64,000 bases of DNA from Bacteroidota bacterium (lineage in GTDB: Bacteria; Bacteroidota; Bacteroidia; Chitinophagales; Chitinophagaceae). The DNA lies in assembly GCA_018267925.1 (NCBI GenBank), contig JAFDXO010000055.1, forward strand, positions 1-64,000, read 5' to 3'. The notes under the pieces are model-generated. The model was not told the origin of the DNA. It worked only from the letters and a program-made list of their open reading frames with translations, and did no database searches. The position numbers and the translations under genes are program-made. Below, piece after piece: positions 26,521 to 35,858 of the stretch; position 1 is the stretch's first letter, and each line of letters opens with the position of its first letter.

Positions 26521-28167
26521 ATGGACGAGCGCAAAAGTAGCGGACTAAATACTTGGACTCCACTACTATTTTCCCTGTTATTGATTATTGGTATGGTGCT
26601 GGGTTTCAATTTACGAGACTCCCTACGCAACAAACGCGATATTCAAGCTATCATTGACAGAAATGATAGGCTGGAACAAATCATTGATCTGATAAACGAG
26701 AAATACGTTGATAGCGTAAACTCAAACCTTTTATTTGATGATGCTATTGCCGGCATTTTAAGCCATCTTGATCCGCACACGGTTTATATCTCGGCTAACG
26801 ATCTTCAAAGCATAAGTGAAGACATGGAAGGCAGTTTTGTAGGGATTGGTGTGGAATTTTCTATAGTTCGCGATACGATTCAAGTTACCTCTGTAATAGA
26901 TGGTGGCCCGGCACAACGAGCAGGCATCAATTTAGGTGATAAACTGATAAAAGTAGATGACAGTATAGTAGCGGGTAGGAAAATTTCAAGTGCTACTATC
27001 ATAAAAATGCTACGAGGCAAGATGCATAGTAAAGTGTTTGTAACCATTCTTTCTATTGAAAATGCTGCCGAAAAAAAATTATTAATTCAACGAGATGCTA
27101 TTCCATTGTATAGTTTAGATGTGTCCTTGATGCTTGACGAGGCATCACACATAGGTTACATGAAGCTAAACAGATTTAGCGCAACCACTTACGACGAATT
27201 TAAAACTGCATTGACGGCCCTAAAGAAAAAAGGGATGCAATCTTTAGTTCTTGATTTACGTGGTAATCCTGGTGGATATCTCGATGCGGCTACCAAAATT
27301 GCCGGAGAGTTTTTAGGAAGTGATAAGTTAATCGTTTATACAGAAGGAAAACATTCTCCTCGAACTGAGTATAAAGCTGAAAATAAGGGTGAATTTGAAA
27401 AGGGTAAGTTGGTAATTCTAATTGATGAAAGCAGTGCATCAGCCAGTGAGATTCTTTCGGGGGCAACACAAGATTGGGATCGGGGCATTTTAGTTGGACA
27501 ACGTAGCTATGGAAAGGGGCTTGTGCAAGATCAATTTGACTTGGCAAATGGAGCAGCTTTACGACTAACAGTTGCAAGATATTACACCCCTTCCGGTCGC
27601 TGTATTCAAAGACCTTATGCAAAGGGTAAGGAAAACTATGTAGAAGAAATATCTTCTCGATTTCATGGCTCTCGAAATGATAATGATAGTTTTGCCAAAG
27701 CAGATACAACTAAATATTTTACACAAAATAAGCGAGTGGTATATGGCGGTGGCGGTATTTCTCCCGATGTTTATGTGCCTCGTGATACGGCATTTTTCAG
27801 TGTGCCTCTTTTCAATTTAATTTTTAACGACACTACACGACTTTTTGTTTGGGAATACTTTTTAGCGAATAAAAAATCATTAGCTCAATATCAATCTGCA
27901 ACTGATTTTGCCAAGCATTTTGATGGAGCACAACTATCTCAAATGTACGCTGCAACCTTATCTCCTAAATGGCGAGAGCAATATCGTACTATTATGAAGA
28001 AGCCAGCGAGTAAAGAATATTTCGAGTTGCAACTAAAAGCCCGTTTAGCTCGTTTTATGTTTCACGATGAAGGCTTCTACAGTGTCATCAATCCGTATGA
28101 TAAAGTCATCAAGAGGGCACTGTATTTATTAAATCATGATCAATACTCAAAAATCATAAGTCGGTAA
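26521..28167 (+). CDS. S41 C-terminal processing peptidase
   Basis: This 548-residue envelope protease has an N-terminal membrane anchor (about 12-32, WTPLLFSLLLIIGMVLGF), then an activating helical segment. A PDZ domain (about 95-180, with FVGIGVEFSI and VIDGGPAQRAGI) and the S41 catalytic domain follow, with LDLRGNPGGYLDAA, Ser307 in SSASASEI and Lys332 in SYGKGLVQ. The 25-residue Ser-Lys spacing is that of the family. A long C-terminal region (about 430-548) is typical of Bacteroidota members. It would trim C-termini of periplasmic or secreted proteins. I start at ATG 26521, 15 bases after a -7 box. Its 3' end overlaps the convergent gene by 21 bases. Confidence 0.93.
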   Translation: MDERKSSGLNTWTPLLFSLLLIIGMVLGFNLRDSLRNKRDIQAIIDRNDRLEQIIDLINEKYVDSVNSNLLFDDAIAGILSHLDPHTVYISANDLQSISEDMEGSFVGIGVEFSIVRDTIQVTSVIDGGPAQRAGINLGDKLIKVDDSIVAGRKISSATIIKMLRGKMHSKVFVTILSIENAAEKKLLIQRDAIPLYSLDVSLMLDEASHIGYMKLNRFSATTYDEFKTALTALKKKGMQSLVLDLRGNPGGYLDAATKIAGEFLGSDKLIVYTEGKHSPRTEYKAENKGEFEKGKLVILIDESSASASEILSGATQDWDRGILVGQRSYGKGLVQDQFDLANGAALRLTVARYYTPSGRCIQRPYAKGKENYVEEISSRFHGSRNDNDSFAKADTTKYFTQNKRVVYGGGGISPDVYVPRDTAFFSVPLFNLIFNDTTRLFVWEYFLANKKSLAQYQSATDFAKHFDGAQLSQMYAATLSPKWREQYRTIMKKPASKEYFELQLKARLARFMFHDEGFYSVINPYDKVIKRALYLLNHDQYSKIISR

Positions 28168-28590
28168 TTTGTCTAACCAAACTACTTGTAAACTATTAGT
28201 TGCAGCCGTACAAAAAGTTTGATGTCCGTTGCTTAGTAGCCAAAAGTTTGATGGAAGTGCTTGGTGATAATTTAATAGTTGAAAAAGTGTTTGTTCATTG
28301 ATCGCCACTTCCGGATTTTTAAGTTCTGCCAGCAGCCAAGGCTTATGATGACGATTATAAACTACGATGTCAAATCTTTTGGTTTGTTTTCCAACTAAAA
28401 TTTTTCTTTCAACAGCAATCATGCCTAAAGGATACTTTTCTTGGGATATAAAATACTGCAAAAGATATTGCCGTACATGTTCTTCTGGTGTAAGTACAAT
28501 CCATTTTTTTCTTACCGGACAAAAAACGGTGGTTCTATTATCTTGGTGTCGAAGTTGAAGTTGTAATTCAGAAAAATTTAGTGAAATCAT
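28147..28590 (-). CDS. Standalone HsdR-N-like PD-(D/E)xK nuclease-fold protein
   Basis: These 147 residues resemble the N-terminal nuclease domain of type I restriction subunits (HSDR_N_2 type). They show PEEHVRQYLLQYFI, VERKILVG and then RFDIVVYNRHHKPWLLAELK, with Asp74 and Glu89-x-Lys91 as the PD-(D/E)xK set. No helicase, methylase or specificity gene lies nearby, so it is not a restriction system. Such single-domain genes are common in Bacteroidota housekeeping regions, with unknown function; DNA binding or cleavage is inferred from the fold. Its end overlaps the S41 gene by 21 bases, and it is divergent from AMP nucleosidase with about 90 bases between. Confidence 0.82.
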   Translation of the reverse strand: MISLNFSELQLQLRHQDNRTTVFCPVRKKWIVLTPEEHVRQYLLQYFISQEKYPLGMIAVERKILVGKQTKRFDIVVYNRHHKPWLLAELKNPEVAINEQTLFQLLNYHQALPSNFWLLSNGHQTFCTAATNSLQVVWLDKLPTYDF

Positions 28591-28681
28591 GCAAATATTG
28601 CTTCGTTGTAAAGGTAAATAGTCAACAGCTATCTTGGCTAAAGATGAAGATTATAGCTACTTTTTTCTAACTTGGTCTATG

Positions 28682-29452
28682 ATGAAAACAAAAGAAGAAA
28701 TTGTTGAAAATTGGCTTCCGCGCTATACTGGGCAAAAGCTGAGTGAATTTGGTGATTATATTTTACTCTGCAACTTTAGTCACTATGTTTCTCTTTTTGC
28801 TGAAATGCACGGGGTTTCTGTAGTTGGCATTGACAAACCGATGCAATGTGCCACAGCAGAAGGGATTACTATTATTAATTTTGGAATGGGCAGCCCCAGT
28901 GCAGCTACGATGATGGACTTGCTAACTGCCATTTCGCCAAAGGCTGTTTTGTTTTTAGGAAAGTGTGGTGGATTGAAAAAGAAAAATAAAGTAGGCGATT
29001 TGATTTTACCCATAGCTGCCATTAGAGGCGAGGGGACAAGTAATGATTACTTTCCTGCTGAAGTGCCGGCACTGCCTGCATTTGCTTTGCAAAAAGCAAT
29101 TTCAACTACCATTCGAGAGTATAAAAGAAATTATTGGACTGGTACTGTATATACAACCAATCGTCGAGTTTGGGAACATGATGAGGAGTTTAAGGAATAT
29201 TTGAGAAAAATTCGAGCAATGGCAATAGATATGGAAACGGCAACCATTTTTACGGTAGGATTTAAAAATAAAATCCCCACAGGAGCCTTACTACTTGTGT
29301 CTGATCAACCTATGGTTCCTGAAGGAATTAAAACCGCAGCCGGAGATATATCCGTAACGAAAAACTATGTTGATATGCACTTGAAAATTGGTATTAGTTC
29401 TTTAGAGCAGTTAATTAATAATGGGCTGACCGTTCGCCATCTGAAGTTTTAA
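28682..29452 (+). CDS. amn: AMP nucleosidase
   Basis: This 256-residue enzyme of the PNP/UDP phosphorylase fold hydrolyses AMP to adenine and ribose 5-phosphate in purine salvage. Visible motifs are INFGMGSPSAATMMDLL, VLFLGKCGGLK (phosphate and base contacts), the loop with GEGTSNDYFP, and AIDMETATIF with the ribose-binding Met-Glu, followed by LLLVSDQPM. It is the short form usual in Bacteroidota, lacking the N-terminal regulatory domain of the E. coli enzyme. ATG 28682 (or 28679) is chosen, since the family starts MKTKEEIVENW. Its TAA is directly followed by the ATG of the ABC ATPase, so the two are one transcript. Confidence 0.9.
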   Translation: MKTKEEIVENWLPRYTGQKLSEFGDYILLCNFSHYVSLFAEMHGVSVVGIDKPMQCATAEGITIINFGMGSPSAATMMDLLTAISPKAVLFLGKCGGLKKKNKVGDLILPIAAIRGEGTSNDYFPAEVPALPAFALQKAISTTIREYKRNYWTGTVYTTNRRVWEHDEEFKEYLRKIRAMAIDMETATIFTVGFKNKIPTGALLLVSDQPMVPEGIKTAAGDISVTKNYVDMHLKIGISSLEQLINNGLTVRHLKF

Positions 29453-31141
29453 ATGATGATACAAGAATGTAGGCTTTTAGTGGAAAATTTAACTATCAGC
29501 TTTTCGAAATCAGAAAATAAGTCCGTTCATAATTTTTCTTTTTCCTTAAAAAAGGGTGAAACCTTAGCCATAGTAGGAGAAAGCGGATCTGGTAAATCAC
29601 TCACAGCCCTTTCCTTAATTGGATTATTACCGGTATCAGCAAAATGGATAGGTAATATCTTTTTTCGATCTTCCGATGAAAGGGTGTTTGAGCTTCAAAC
29701 AGAAAATGATTGGAAACCTTTGCGAGGTAAGGAAATTGGAATTGTATTTCAAGAGCCGATGAACGCACTTAACCCTGTCATGAAAATTGGTGAGCAATTG
29801 TTTGAAAGTATCCAAAAACATAAACGCCTTTCAGCAGAAGATGCCAAGAAAAATTCATTAGATTGGCTAACCAAAGTCCAATTGCCAATACCTGAAGCAA
29901 TGTGGCATCGCTATCCGCATGAGTTGTCCGGTGGGCAAAGACAACGGGTGATGATTGCAATGGCTATGTGTAACAATCCGAGTTTGCTCATTGCCGATGA
30001 ACCTACAACCGCATTAGATGCAACTGTTCAGAAAGAAATTATTGCTTTGATCAAGGATTTGCAAGTACAATCTGGAGCCTCATTAATCTTTATTACCCAT
30101 GATTTAGCTTTGGCAGCCTCCATTGCTACAAATGTTGCCGTTATGTTTCGAGGTGAATGTGTGGAATGTGGATCTGCAAAGAAAATATTTCAGACCCCCG
30201 TTCATCCATACACACAAGCATTGATAGCTTGCCGACCTTCACCGGAACACAAGGGTAAACCACTGCCAACCGTTGCCGATATACTACATTCATCAACAAG
30301 GTCAAATCAAAATGCAACTAAGACCTTGCAAGCTAAAATGGTTGATACTGAAAGTGAAGAACCTTTATTAAAAGTAAAAGATCTGAAAGTTTGGTTCTCG
30401 GCAGAAAAATCGTGGAATGGACGAACAAAAAGCTATTTCAAAGCTGTAGAAGATGTTTCGTTTTCGTTGAAGCGAGGTGAAGTTTTGGGTTTAGTAGGCG
30501 AGAGTGGTTGCGGAAAAAGCACGATTAGCAGGGCACTTATGGGATTGATTCCTTTACATTCAGGGCAAATTTTTTTTGAAGGAAAAGATCTAGCACATCA
30601 ATCAACCGATGAGTGGCGAGAAACCCGACGCCATATTCAAATGATTTTTCAAGATCCATTTTCTTCTCTCAATCCCCGAATGACGGTTGGCGATATGTTG
30701 ATGGAGCCATTGCGTGTTCATCAAATTGTTCCTGTCCATGAGCTTAAAAATGAAGCATTAAGATTGTTGTCTTTGGTGCAACTCCCACCTGATAGCTTGA
30801 TCCGATATCCGCATCAATTTTCCGGTGGACAAAGACAAAGATTGGGTATAGCAAGAGCCTTGGCTATGAGGCCTAAGTTGTTGATTTGTGATGAAAGTGT
30901 TTCCGCATTAGATGTCAGTGTTCAAGCTCAAATTTTAAACTTGTTGAAAGAACTGCAATCCCAATTAGGGCTTTCATACCTTTTTATTTCTCACGATTTG
31001 TCAGTTGTTTATTACATCAGTGACAGTGTGATGGTTATGCGTACCGGCAAAATTGTAGAAAAAGGTTCTTCTTTAGATGTATTGCAACATCCGAAAGACC
31101 CTTATACAGAAAGCCTTGTAGCTGCAATTCCCAAATTATAG
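29453..31141 (+). CDS. Double-cassette peptide ABC transporter ATPase (DppD-DppF/YejF type)
   Basis: This 562-residue cytoplasmic ATPase carries two complete ABC domains in one chain, as in YejF or GsiA. Cassette 1 has Walker A GESGSGKS at about 42-49, the signature LSGGQRQR near 158 and LLIADEPTTALD. Cassette 2 has GESGCGKS at about 350-357, FSGGQRQR near 456 and LLICDESVSALD. The oligopeptide-type link VHPYTQALIACRP closes cassette 1, and KDPYTESLVAAIP ends cassette 2. It should energise uptake or export of di/oligopeptides through two permease subunits that are not in this window. It starts directly on the stop of AMP nucleosidase. ATG 29456 is an equal alternative start. Confidence 0.9.
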   Translation: MMIQECRLLVENLTISFSKSENKSVHNFSFSLKKGETLAIVGESGSGKSLTALSLIGLLPVSAKWIGNIFFRSSDERVFELQTENDWKPLRGKEIGIVFQEPMNALNPVMKIGEQLFESIQKHKRLSAEDAKKNSLDWLTKVQLPIPEAMWHRYPHELSGGQRQRVMIAMAMCNNPSLLIADEPTTALDATVQKEIIALIKDLQVQSGASLIFITHDLALAASIATNVAVMFRGECVECGSAKKIFQTPVHPYTQALIACRPSPEHKGKPLPTVADILHSSTRSNQNATKTLQAKMVDTESEEPLLKVKDLKVWFSAEKSWNGRTKSYFKAVEDVSFSLKRGEVLGLVGESGCGKSTISRALMGLIPLHSGQIFFEGKDLAHQSTDEWRETRRHIQMIFQDPFSSLNPRMTVGDMLMEPLRVHQIVPVHELKNEALRLLSLVQLPPDSLIRYPHQFSGGQRQRLGIARALAMRPKLLICDESVSALDVSVQAQILNLLKELQSQLGLSYLFISHDLSVVYYISDSVMVMRTGKIVEKGSSLDVLQHPKDPYTESLVAAIPKL

Positions 31142-31197
31142 TTCAGTAGAAAAGAACATCCTTTTGTTTTTTTAAGAACTATGGTGGGTATAAAATA

Positions 31198-31232
31198 AGC
31201 CGACATTCCTTTTGGGGATTGCCGGCTCTAAA
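31198..31232 (-). terminator. Probable terminator of the S46 peptidase gene
   Basis: An imperfect stem of 12 bases with two mismatches around a TTTTG-type loop (about 31199-31231). On the minus strand it is followed by TTATTTTAT. It lies between two convergent genes. Confidence 0.5.
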
Positions 31233-31248
31233 CTGGATATTTCTGATT

Positions 31249-33423
31249 TTATTTAACCAATTTCATTTCTTTCAACAGCCAACCGGCACCTCCAAATTTT
31301 TCTATAATAAAGAGTGTATAACGGATGTCTAAAGAGATATTCCTACATAGTTTTGGGTCAAAATAATAATCACTCATGGTGCCTTCCCACACGCGGTCGA
31401 AGTTGGTGCCTATTAGTTCCCCTTTCGCATTCAGAACTGGGCTACCACTATTCCCGCCACTGGTATGATTGCTTGCAATAAAAGCTAAGGGTACTGTCCC
31501 TCCAACATTCCAACGCCCATAGTCCTTTTTGGCAAAAAGCTCTTTAAGTTTTTGAGGAACTCGAAATTCCTCTACATCAGGATTGTTTTTGGCAATTGCT
31601 TCATCTAATGTAGTTTGAAAACTATAACCGGAAGGTCCATCAGGATCCATTCCCTCAACCTTTCCATAAGCCAAACGCAAAGTAAGATTTGCATCCGGAT
31701 AAAACATTTTTTGAGGATTGAAAACCATTTGAGCTTTCATGTAAAGTCGGTTGTAATAAGCTAAAGCATTATTATAACGGTTGATGATTGGGCTAAGCTC
31801 ACTTTTTCTATATTGAGATACCGTTTGATAAAATTGAAGTGCAGGATCAGCTAAAAGGATCATTGTATCTTTTGCCTTAGCTGTAGAGGCAAACTGTCGC
31901 AACTTTTCTTCGCTTCTTAATAAAGAAGTATGATATAAATCGTTTGCCCAAGCACTTATGTTCTTTTTGTATTGTTGATAGCTTTTTTGAAGTGTAGGCG
32001 GCACCCACCGACCCACAGATTTGAAATAAATAGGCAAGAGAATTTCAAAAGTTTCTTGATCAGTTTTTAAGTCAAAATTCTTAAAGAAACTTGCACTGTT
32101 TTGAGTTAGCTTATCCAATGAATCGTGCAATTTCTCTACTGAAATTTTTGAACGCATTACTTGTAGTATTTTGTCCAATAAAGTAGCTTGAGCTATCATT
32201 TCAACACCCAAAATAGCTTCTTGGATATAGACATCTGCTTTCAAGGCACTGTCGGCTCGGCTTGTGTTTGCAGCGAGGTGAGATAAAACATCGGAAGCCC
32301 AAGGCAATTGACTGTTGCCCATTGTTTTTGCTTGAAATTCTTTTTCAAACTCAATTTTTTTATTGACTACATTATTCAGTTGCAAACCACGCACCTCTCC
32401 TTGCCACTTTTTCCAGCCATTGGCAACGCCTGCTCGTTTTGAAGTGTATTTGAGAAATACATCGCGGTCATCATTCATGTGCTTTGTCCAAACAGCTAAT
32501 TTCTTTGTACGAACAGAAATTCTAATTGGGTCAACAATACTATACACTTGATTTAATTGATACGATGAAATGTATTCTTGGGTAGTACCCGGAAATCCAT
32601 AAACCATTGTGAAATCTCCTTCTTTATAGCCACCTGTATTGATGGTGAAAAAGTTTTTGGTTTCATAAGGCTTATTTTTGAGCGCGAAGGGAGCAGGCTT
32701 ATTATTCTTTCCGGCATAAATTCTAAACATACTGAAGTCGCCTGTATGCCTTGGCCACATCCAATTGTCGGTATCACCACCAAACACACCAATTCCATTA
32801 GGTGGAAAACCTACTAATCGAATATCTTGAAACGTTTCGCTGATGATGACCCAATATTGATTCCCGTTAAAAAATGGCTTAATTGAAGCGTCCATTTTAG
32901 TGGTGTACCGATAGCCCTTTTCCAATCCTTTGATTCTATTGGAAATGATACTATCTCGTTTCGATTCGGATAAAGTATCGGCAATGTCGAATAAAACAAG
33001 GTCAGAAACGTTTTCCATTTTACGAATAAACGTTACAGTCAACCCCGGACAGGGGACTTCATCTTTGTTGTTTAGAGCAAAAAAACCATTTGCAAAATAG
33101 TCTTTATCCTTGCTGCTTAGCCCTTGAACAGTTCCATAGCCGCAATGGTGATTGGTCAGCACCAGCCCTTTATTTGAAATGACCTCACCGGTGCAACCTT
33201 TACCAAATAGCACAACTGCATGATTTAGCCCGGAACCATCAGCATTGTAAAGCTTAGAAACGGGAATTTGTAAACCATTTTCTTTTAAGTCAGCTTCTCT
33301 TTGTTGAAGAGTAGGGGGGAGCCACATTCCTTCTTTGGCATAGGCAGAAAATACGGAGCCAACCAGAATAAGAAGAAAGCTTGTCTTTTTACGAAAAAAC
33401 TGATTAAAATGAGTGGATAACAT
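31249..33423 (-). CDS. S46 dipeptidyl peptidase, DPP11-like specificity
   Basis: This 724-residue periplasmic serine exopeptidase cuts dipeptides from the N-terminus of peptides. A signal peptide covers about 1-29 (FSAYA). The S46 catalytic residues are seen as His in LTNHHCGYG (92/93), Asp in FGGDTDNWMWPRHTGDFS, and Ser659 in SGGNSGSPV. Eighteen residues after the Ser lies Arg677 (FDRVWEG). In known enzymes Arg at this place gives specificity for Asp/Glu at the second position (DPP11), while Gly gives hydrophobic preference (DPP7). The protein therefore most likely is a DPP11. It fits a lifestyle of using peptides, together with the peptide-type ABC ATPase just beyond its 3' end. The gene is single, divergent from the T9SS protein at 33526. 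Confidence 0.9.
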   Translation of the reverse strand: MLSTHFNQFFRKKTSFLLILVGSVFSAYAKEGMWLPPTLQQREADLKENGLQIPVSKLYNADGSGLNHAVVLFGKGCTGEVISNKGLVLTNHHCGYGTVQGLSSKDKDYFANGFFALNNKDEVPCPGLTVTFIRKMENVSDLVLFDIADTLSESKRDSIISNRIKGLEKGYRYTTKMDASIKPFFNGNQYWVIISETFQDIRLVGFPPNGIGVFGGDTDNWMWPRHTGDFSMFRIYAGKNNKPAPFALKNKPYETKNFFTINTGGYKEGDFTMVYGFPGTTQEYISSYQLNQVYSIVDPIRISVRTKKLAVWTKHMNDDRDVFLKYTSKRAGVANGWKKWQGEVRGLQLNNVVNKKIEFEKEFQAKTMGNSQLPWASDVLSHLAANTSRADSALKADVYIQEAILGVEMIAQATLLDKILQVMRSKISVEKLHDSLDKLTQNSASFFKNFDLKTDQETFEILLPIYFKSVGRWVPPTLQKSYQQYKKNISAWANDLYHTSLLRSEEKLRQFASTAKAKDTMILLADPALQFYQTVSQYRKSELSPIINRYNNALAYYNRLYMKAQMVFNPQKMFYPDANLTLRLAYGKVEGMDPDGPSGYSFQTTLDEAIAKNNPDVEEFRVPQKLKELFAKKDYGRWNVGGTVPLAFIASNHTSGGNSGSPVLNAKGELIGTNFDRVWEGTMSDYYFDPKLCRNISLDIRYTLFIIEKFGGAGWLLKEMKLVK

Positions 33424-33525
33424 AGTATCATTTTGATTGTGAGAAATAAAAATAGCACTTTGCTATAAAAGTTTTACCGTTATGGTTATATTAGCCGAAT
33501 ATAAGAGAAAGACCTTTTCAGTTTT

Positions 33526-35541
33526 ATGAGAAAATGCCTCGTTTTTGTAGCACTTCTATTAGTGTCGCAACTGAACTATATAAAAGCACAGAACTTATTC
33601 AACGTACCCGATACGGTATGTATTCGCCAACCTGTAAAGATTACGCCCAACGTGAGTGCCAGTACATATTATTGGGGCTTTTGTTCAGGATATATGCTAA
33701 ATGCACCTGTGCAAACCAATTTAGGTATTGATACCAATTTGTTTAAGCCCGGAGCAATTGTGGTAGAGCGCGATGGTCAAAATTATTTTGGCTTTGTTGC
33801 TAACACGGCAACTAACACGCTTGTGCAATTAAACTACGGAAGAAGTTTGGGCAATAAACCCATTACAACTGTAATTGGAAGCATGAACAATACGATGCCA
33901 AAAGATGCAGCAAAATTGTTTCTTACAAAAGACTCTACCGGAAATTGGTTTTTGTTCATTATAGGTGGCACTACACCAACTAATTCAACCATAGCACGGG
34001 TTGATTTCGGAAAGTCATTGTCCAACCTAAATCCCAGCTCTGTAAATTTTGGTAATTTGGGTGGTGTATTAAATGCTCCACGAGGCTTGTTTATACAAAA
34101 TGTAGGAGGTAGTTACGTAGGATTTTTGGCAAACCAAATGGACAACAAACTGATTCGTTTGGATTTTGGTAATAATCTTTCTATTACACCTAATGTTACG
34201 GATATGGGTGCGAGTTTTGGATTTGGCACACCTTCAGATATGATACCGGTTTATGACAACGGTTTTTGGTTTGCTTTTGCTACTAATTTGGGTAACAATC
34301 TTCTTACTCGTCTTGTTTTTGGTACGTCACTAAATAATATACCCACAGGCAGCTTTCTTGGGCTTATAGGTGACCCGATGAAAGGCCCATCAAGCCTTAC
34401 TTTTGCTCGTGATTGTGATGCCTTTTATTTTTATGTTACCAACAGTTTGGCAAACAGTGTAACACGAATTGATGTATCGAACTTACTATCTGCTCAATTT
34501 CGTGGTACAGAATATACTGTTGCCAATGCGTTGAATACACCCAACAGTATTACAAAAATTGTTAGAGAAAGAGATAATCTCTTTTGCTTTGTAGCCAATG
34601 TAGGAGATAATTCACTTTCGAGCGTTGTATTTGCACAATGCACAACAGCTTCTGTAACCTCATCTACTGCTACTAATCCGCCTGTATATTCTTATCAGCA
34701 ACCTGCTCGCTATAATGTGTATTTAGCCGTAGATGAGGGATTGCCAACTATGCGTGTTCAATGTCAGCAAATTGTTGTATTGCCTATTCCACAACTTACC
34801 ATTAGTCAAGACACAATTATATGTCAGGGCGATTCCATTCTATTATCTGTTCGTTCGCAAAAAGGGCTGAGTTTTAGTTGGAATTCTCAATATAATATAA
34901 GCCCTAAACGCGACTCATTTGATGTGAAGGTGTGGCCTGAATTTGCTACCGACTATAGAGTTGTGATTCCTTATGCAAACGGTTGTGTGGTGGACACAGA
35001 TGTGTATGTTGATGTTAGTAAAATAAAAGCAGATGCCGGTGCTGACCGTATTCTTTCTGATGGTGCAAAAACTATGCTGGGAGGACCCGGAACTACGGAA
35101 GGAAATCAATTTACTTACACTTGGTTGCCCAATCAGTTTATCAATGATATTTCAAGCCCTAATCCGGTTGTAAATCCACCTTATGATTTCACATACTATC
35201 TTGAAGTAAGAAACAATTTCGGTTGCTATGCAATAGATACCGTTGTGGTTCGTGTTACTTGTAATGATCTGAATCTTCCGAATGCTTTTGTACCAGAAAG
35301 CAGTAATCCGCAAAGCAACAGATTCGGTTTGTTGAATCACCAAATCATGAAGCTCAACTATTTTAAGGTTTTTGATCGTTGGGGAAAACTTGTTTTTGAA
35401 ACAACTGATGTAACCAAACAATGGGATGGGCGTATTAATGGAAATGCCGCTCCAATGGGTGTTTATGTTTGGGAAGCAGATGGCTTCTGTGTAGAAAACA
35501 AGCGATTTAAACGAAACGGAAATGTTACTTTAATCCGATGA
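33526..35541 (+). CDS. Secreted protein with T9SS type B (gliding-motility type) C-terminus
   Basis: This 671-residue protein begins with a signal peptide (1-22, NYIKAQ). A run of propeller-like repeats of about 50-60 residues follows (about 70-370), each with a core like GFVANTATNTLVQLNYG or GFLANQMDNKLIRLDFG, suggesting a beta-propeller. Two PKD/Ig-like domains come next (about 415-590, with ADAGADRILSDGAKTMLGG). The end is a CHU_C / type B sorting domain (LPNAFVPESSNPQSNRFG, YFKVFDRWGKLVFE, WDGRINGNAAPMGVYVWEA). It is exported by Sec and T9SS and probably attached to or released from the cell surface. The ligand is unknown. The small gene at 35565 follows after 23 bases and may be co-transcribed. 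Confidence 0.88.
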   Translation: MRKCLVFVALLLVSQLNYIKAQNLFNVPDTVCIRQPVKITPNVSASTYYWGFCSGYMLNAPVQTNLGIDTNLFKPGAIVVERDGQNYFGFVANTATNTLVQLNYGRSLGNKPITTVIGSMNNTMPKDAAKLFLTKDSTGNWFLFIIGGTTPTNSTIARVDFGKSLSNLNPSSVNFGNLGGVLNAPRGLFIQNVGGSYVGFLANQMDNKLIRLDFGNNLSITPNVTDMGASFGFGTPSDMIPVYDNGFWFAFATNLGNNLLTRLVFGTSLNNIPTGSFLGLIGDPMKGPSSLTFARDCDAFYFYVTNSLANSVTRIDVSNLLSAQFRGTEYTVANALNTPNSITKIVRERDNLFCFVANVGDNSLSSVVFAQCTTASVTSSTATNPPVYSYQQPARYNVYLAVDEGLPTMRVQCQQIVVLPIPQLTISQDTIICQGDSILLSVRSQKGLSFSWNSQYNISPKRDSFDVKVWPEFATDYRVVIPYANGCVVDTDVYVDVSKIKADAGADRILSDGAKTMLGGPGTTEGNQFTYTWLPNQFINDISSPNPVVNPPYDFTYYLEVRNNFGCYAIDTVVVRVTCNDLNLPNAFVPESSNPQSNRFGLLNHQIMKLNYFKVFDRWGKLVFETTDVTKQWDGRINGNAAPMGVYVWEADGFCVENKRFKRNGNVTLIR

Positions 35542-35564
35542 TTTAAATAAGGGCAAAAACGATT

Positions 35565-35858
35565 ATGATTTACATGTTTCAAATCGAATTGCCTGACCCT
35601 AATACCGATATCGAAGGGTTAGTGTCTGCACAAAGAAAATGTATTGCTAATCTGCTTTCTGAAGGCAAACTATTAGCATATAGTGTAGCTTCAAACCTTC
35701 ATACAATATGGTGTGTAGTACTTGCGCACAATGAAAAAGAAGCGATGGATATTGTCGCTTCTTTTCCTTTACAAAAGCATTTTGTAGATGTTACTTATCA
35801 AAAACTACTTCTACACAACACTACTCCCACCACACTGCCGGAAATTTTTCTCAATTAA
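35565..35858 (+). CDS. Muconolactone isomerase-like ferredoxin-fold protein
   Basis: These 97 residues have the alpha/beta dimeric ferredoxin-like layout of the muconolactone delta-isomerase (MIase) / YciI-like group: a first strand MIYMFQIELP, a helix with AQRKCIANLLSEGKLL, a strand IWCVVLAHN, the block EAMDIVASFPLQKHFVDVTY, and a C-terminal strand LLLHN. The true substrate is unknown; no aromatic-degradation genes are nearby, so a catabolic role is not supported. It follows the T9SS type B gene by 23 bases on the same strand and precedes ahpC by 132 bases. Confidence 0.65.
   Translation: MIYMFQIELPDPNTDIEGLVSAQRKCIANLLSEGKLLAYSVASNLHTIWCVVLAHNEKEAMDIVASFPLQKHFVDVTYQKLLLHNTTPTTLPEIFLN

Noticed and set aside
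28147..28590. Type I restriction-modification system
   Set aside because: Only the N-terminal nuclease-like domain is present; there is no helicase part, methylase or specificity gene.
35565..35858. Aromatic-degradation muconolactone isomerase
   Set aside because: The fold fits, but there is no catechol pathway gene nearby and the neighbours are unrelated, so only the fold is claimed.
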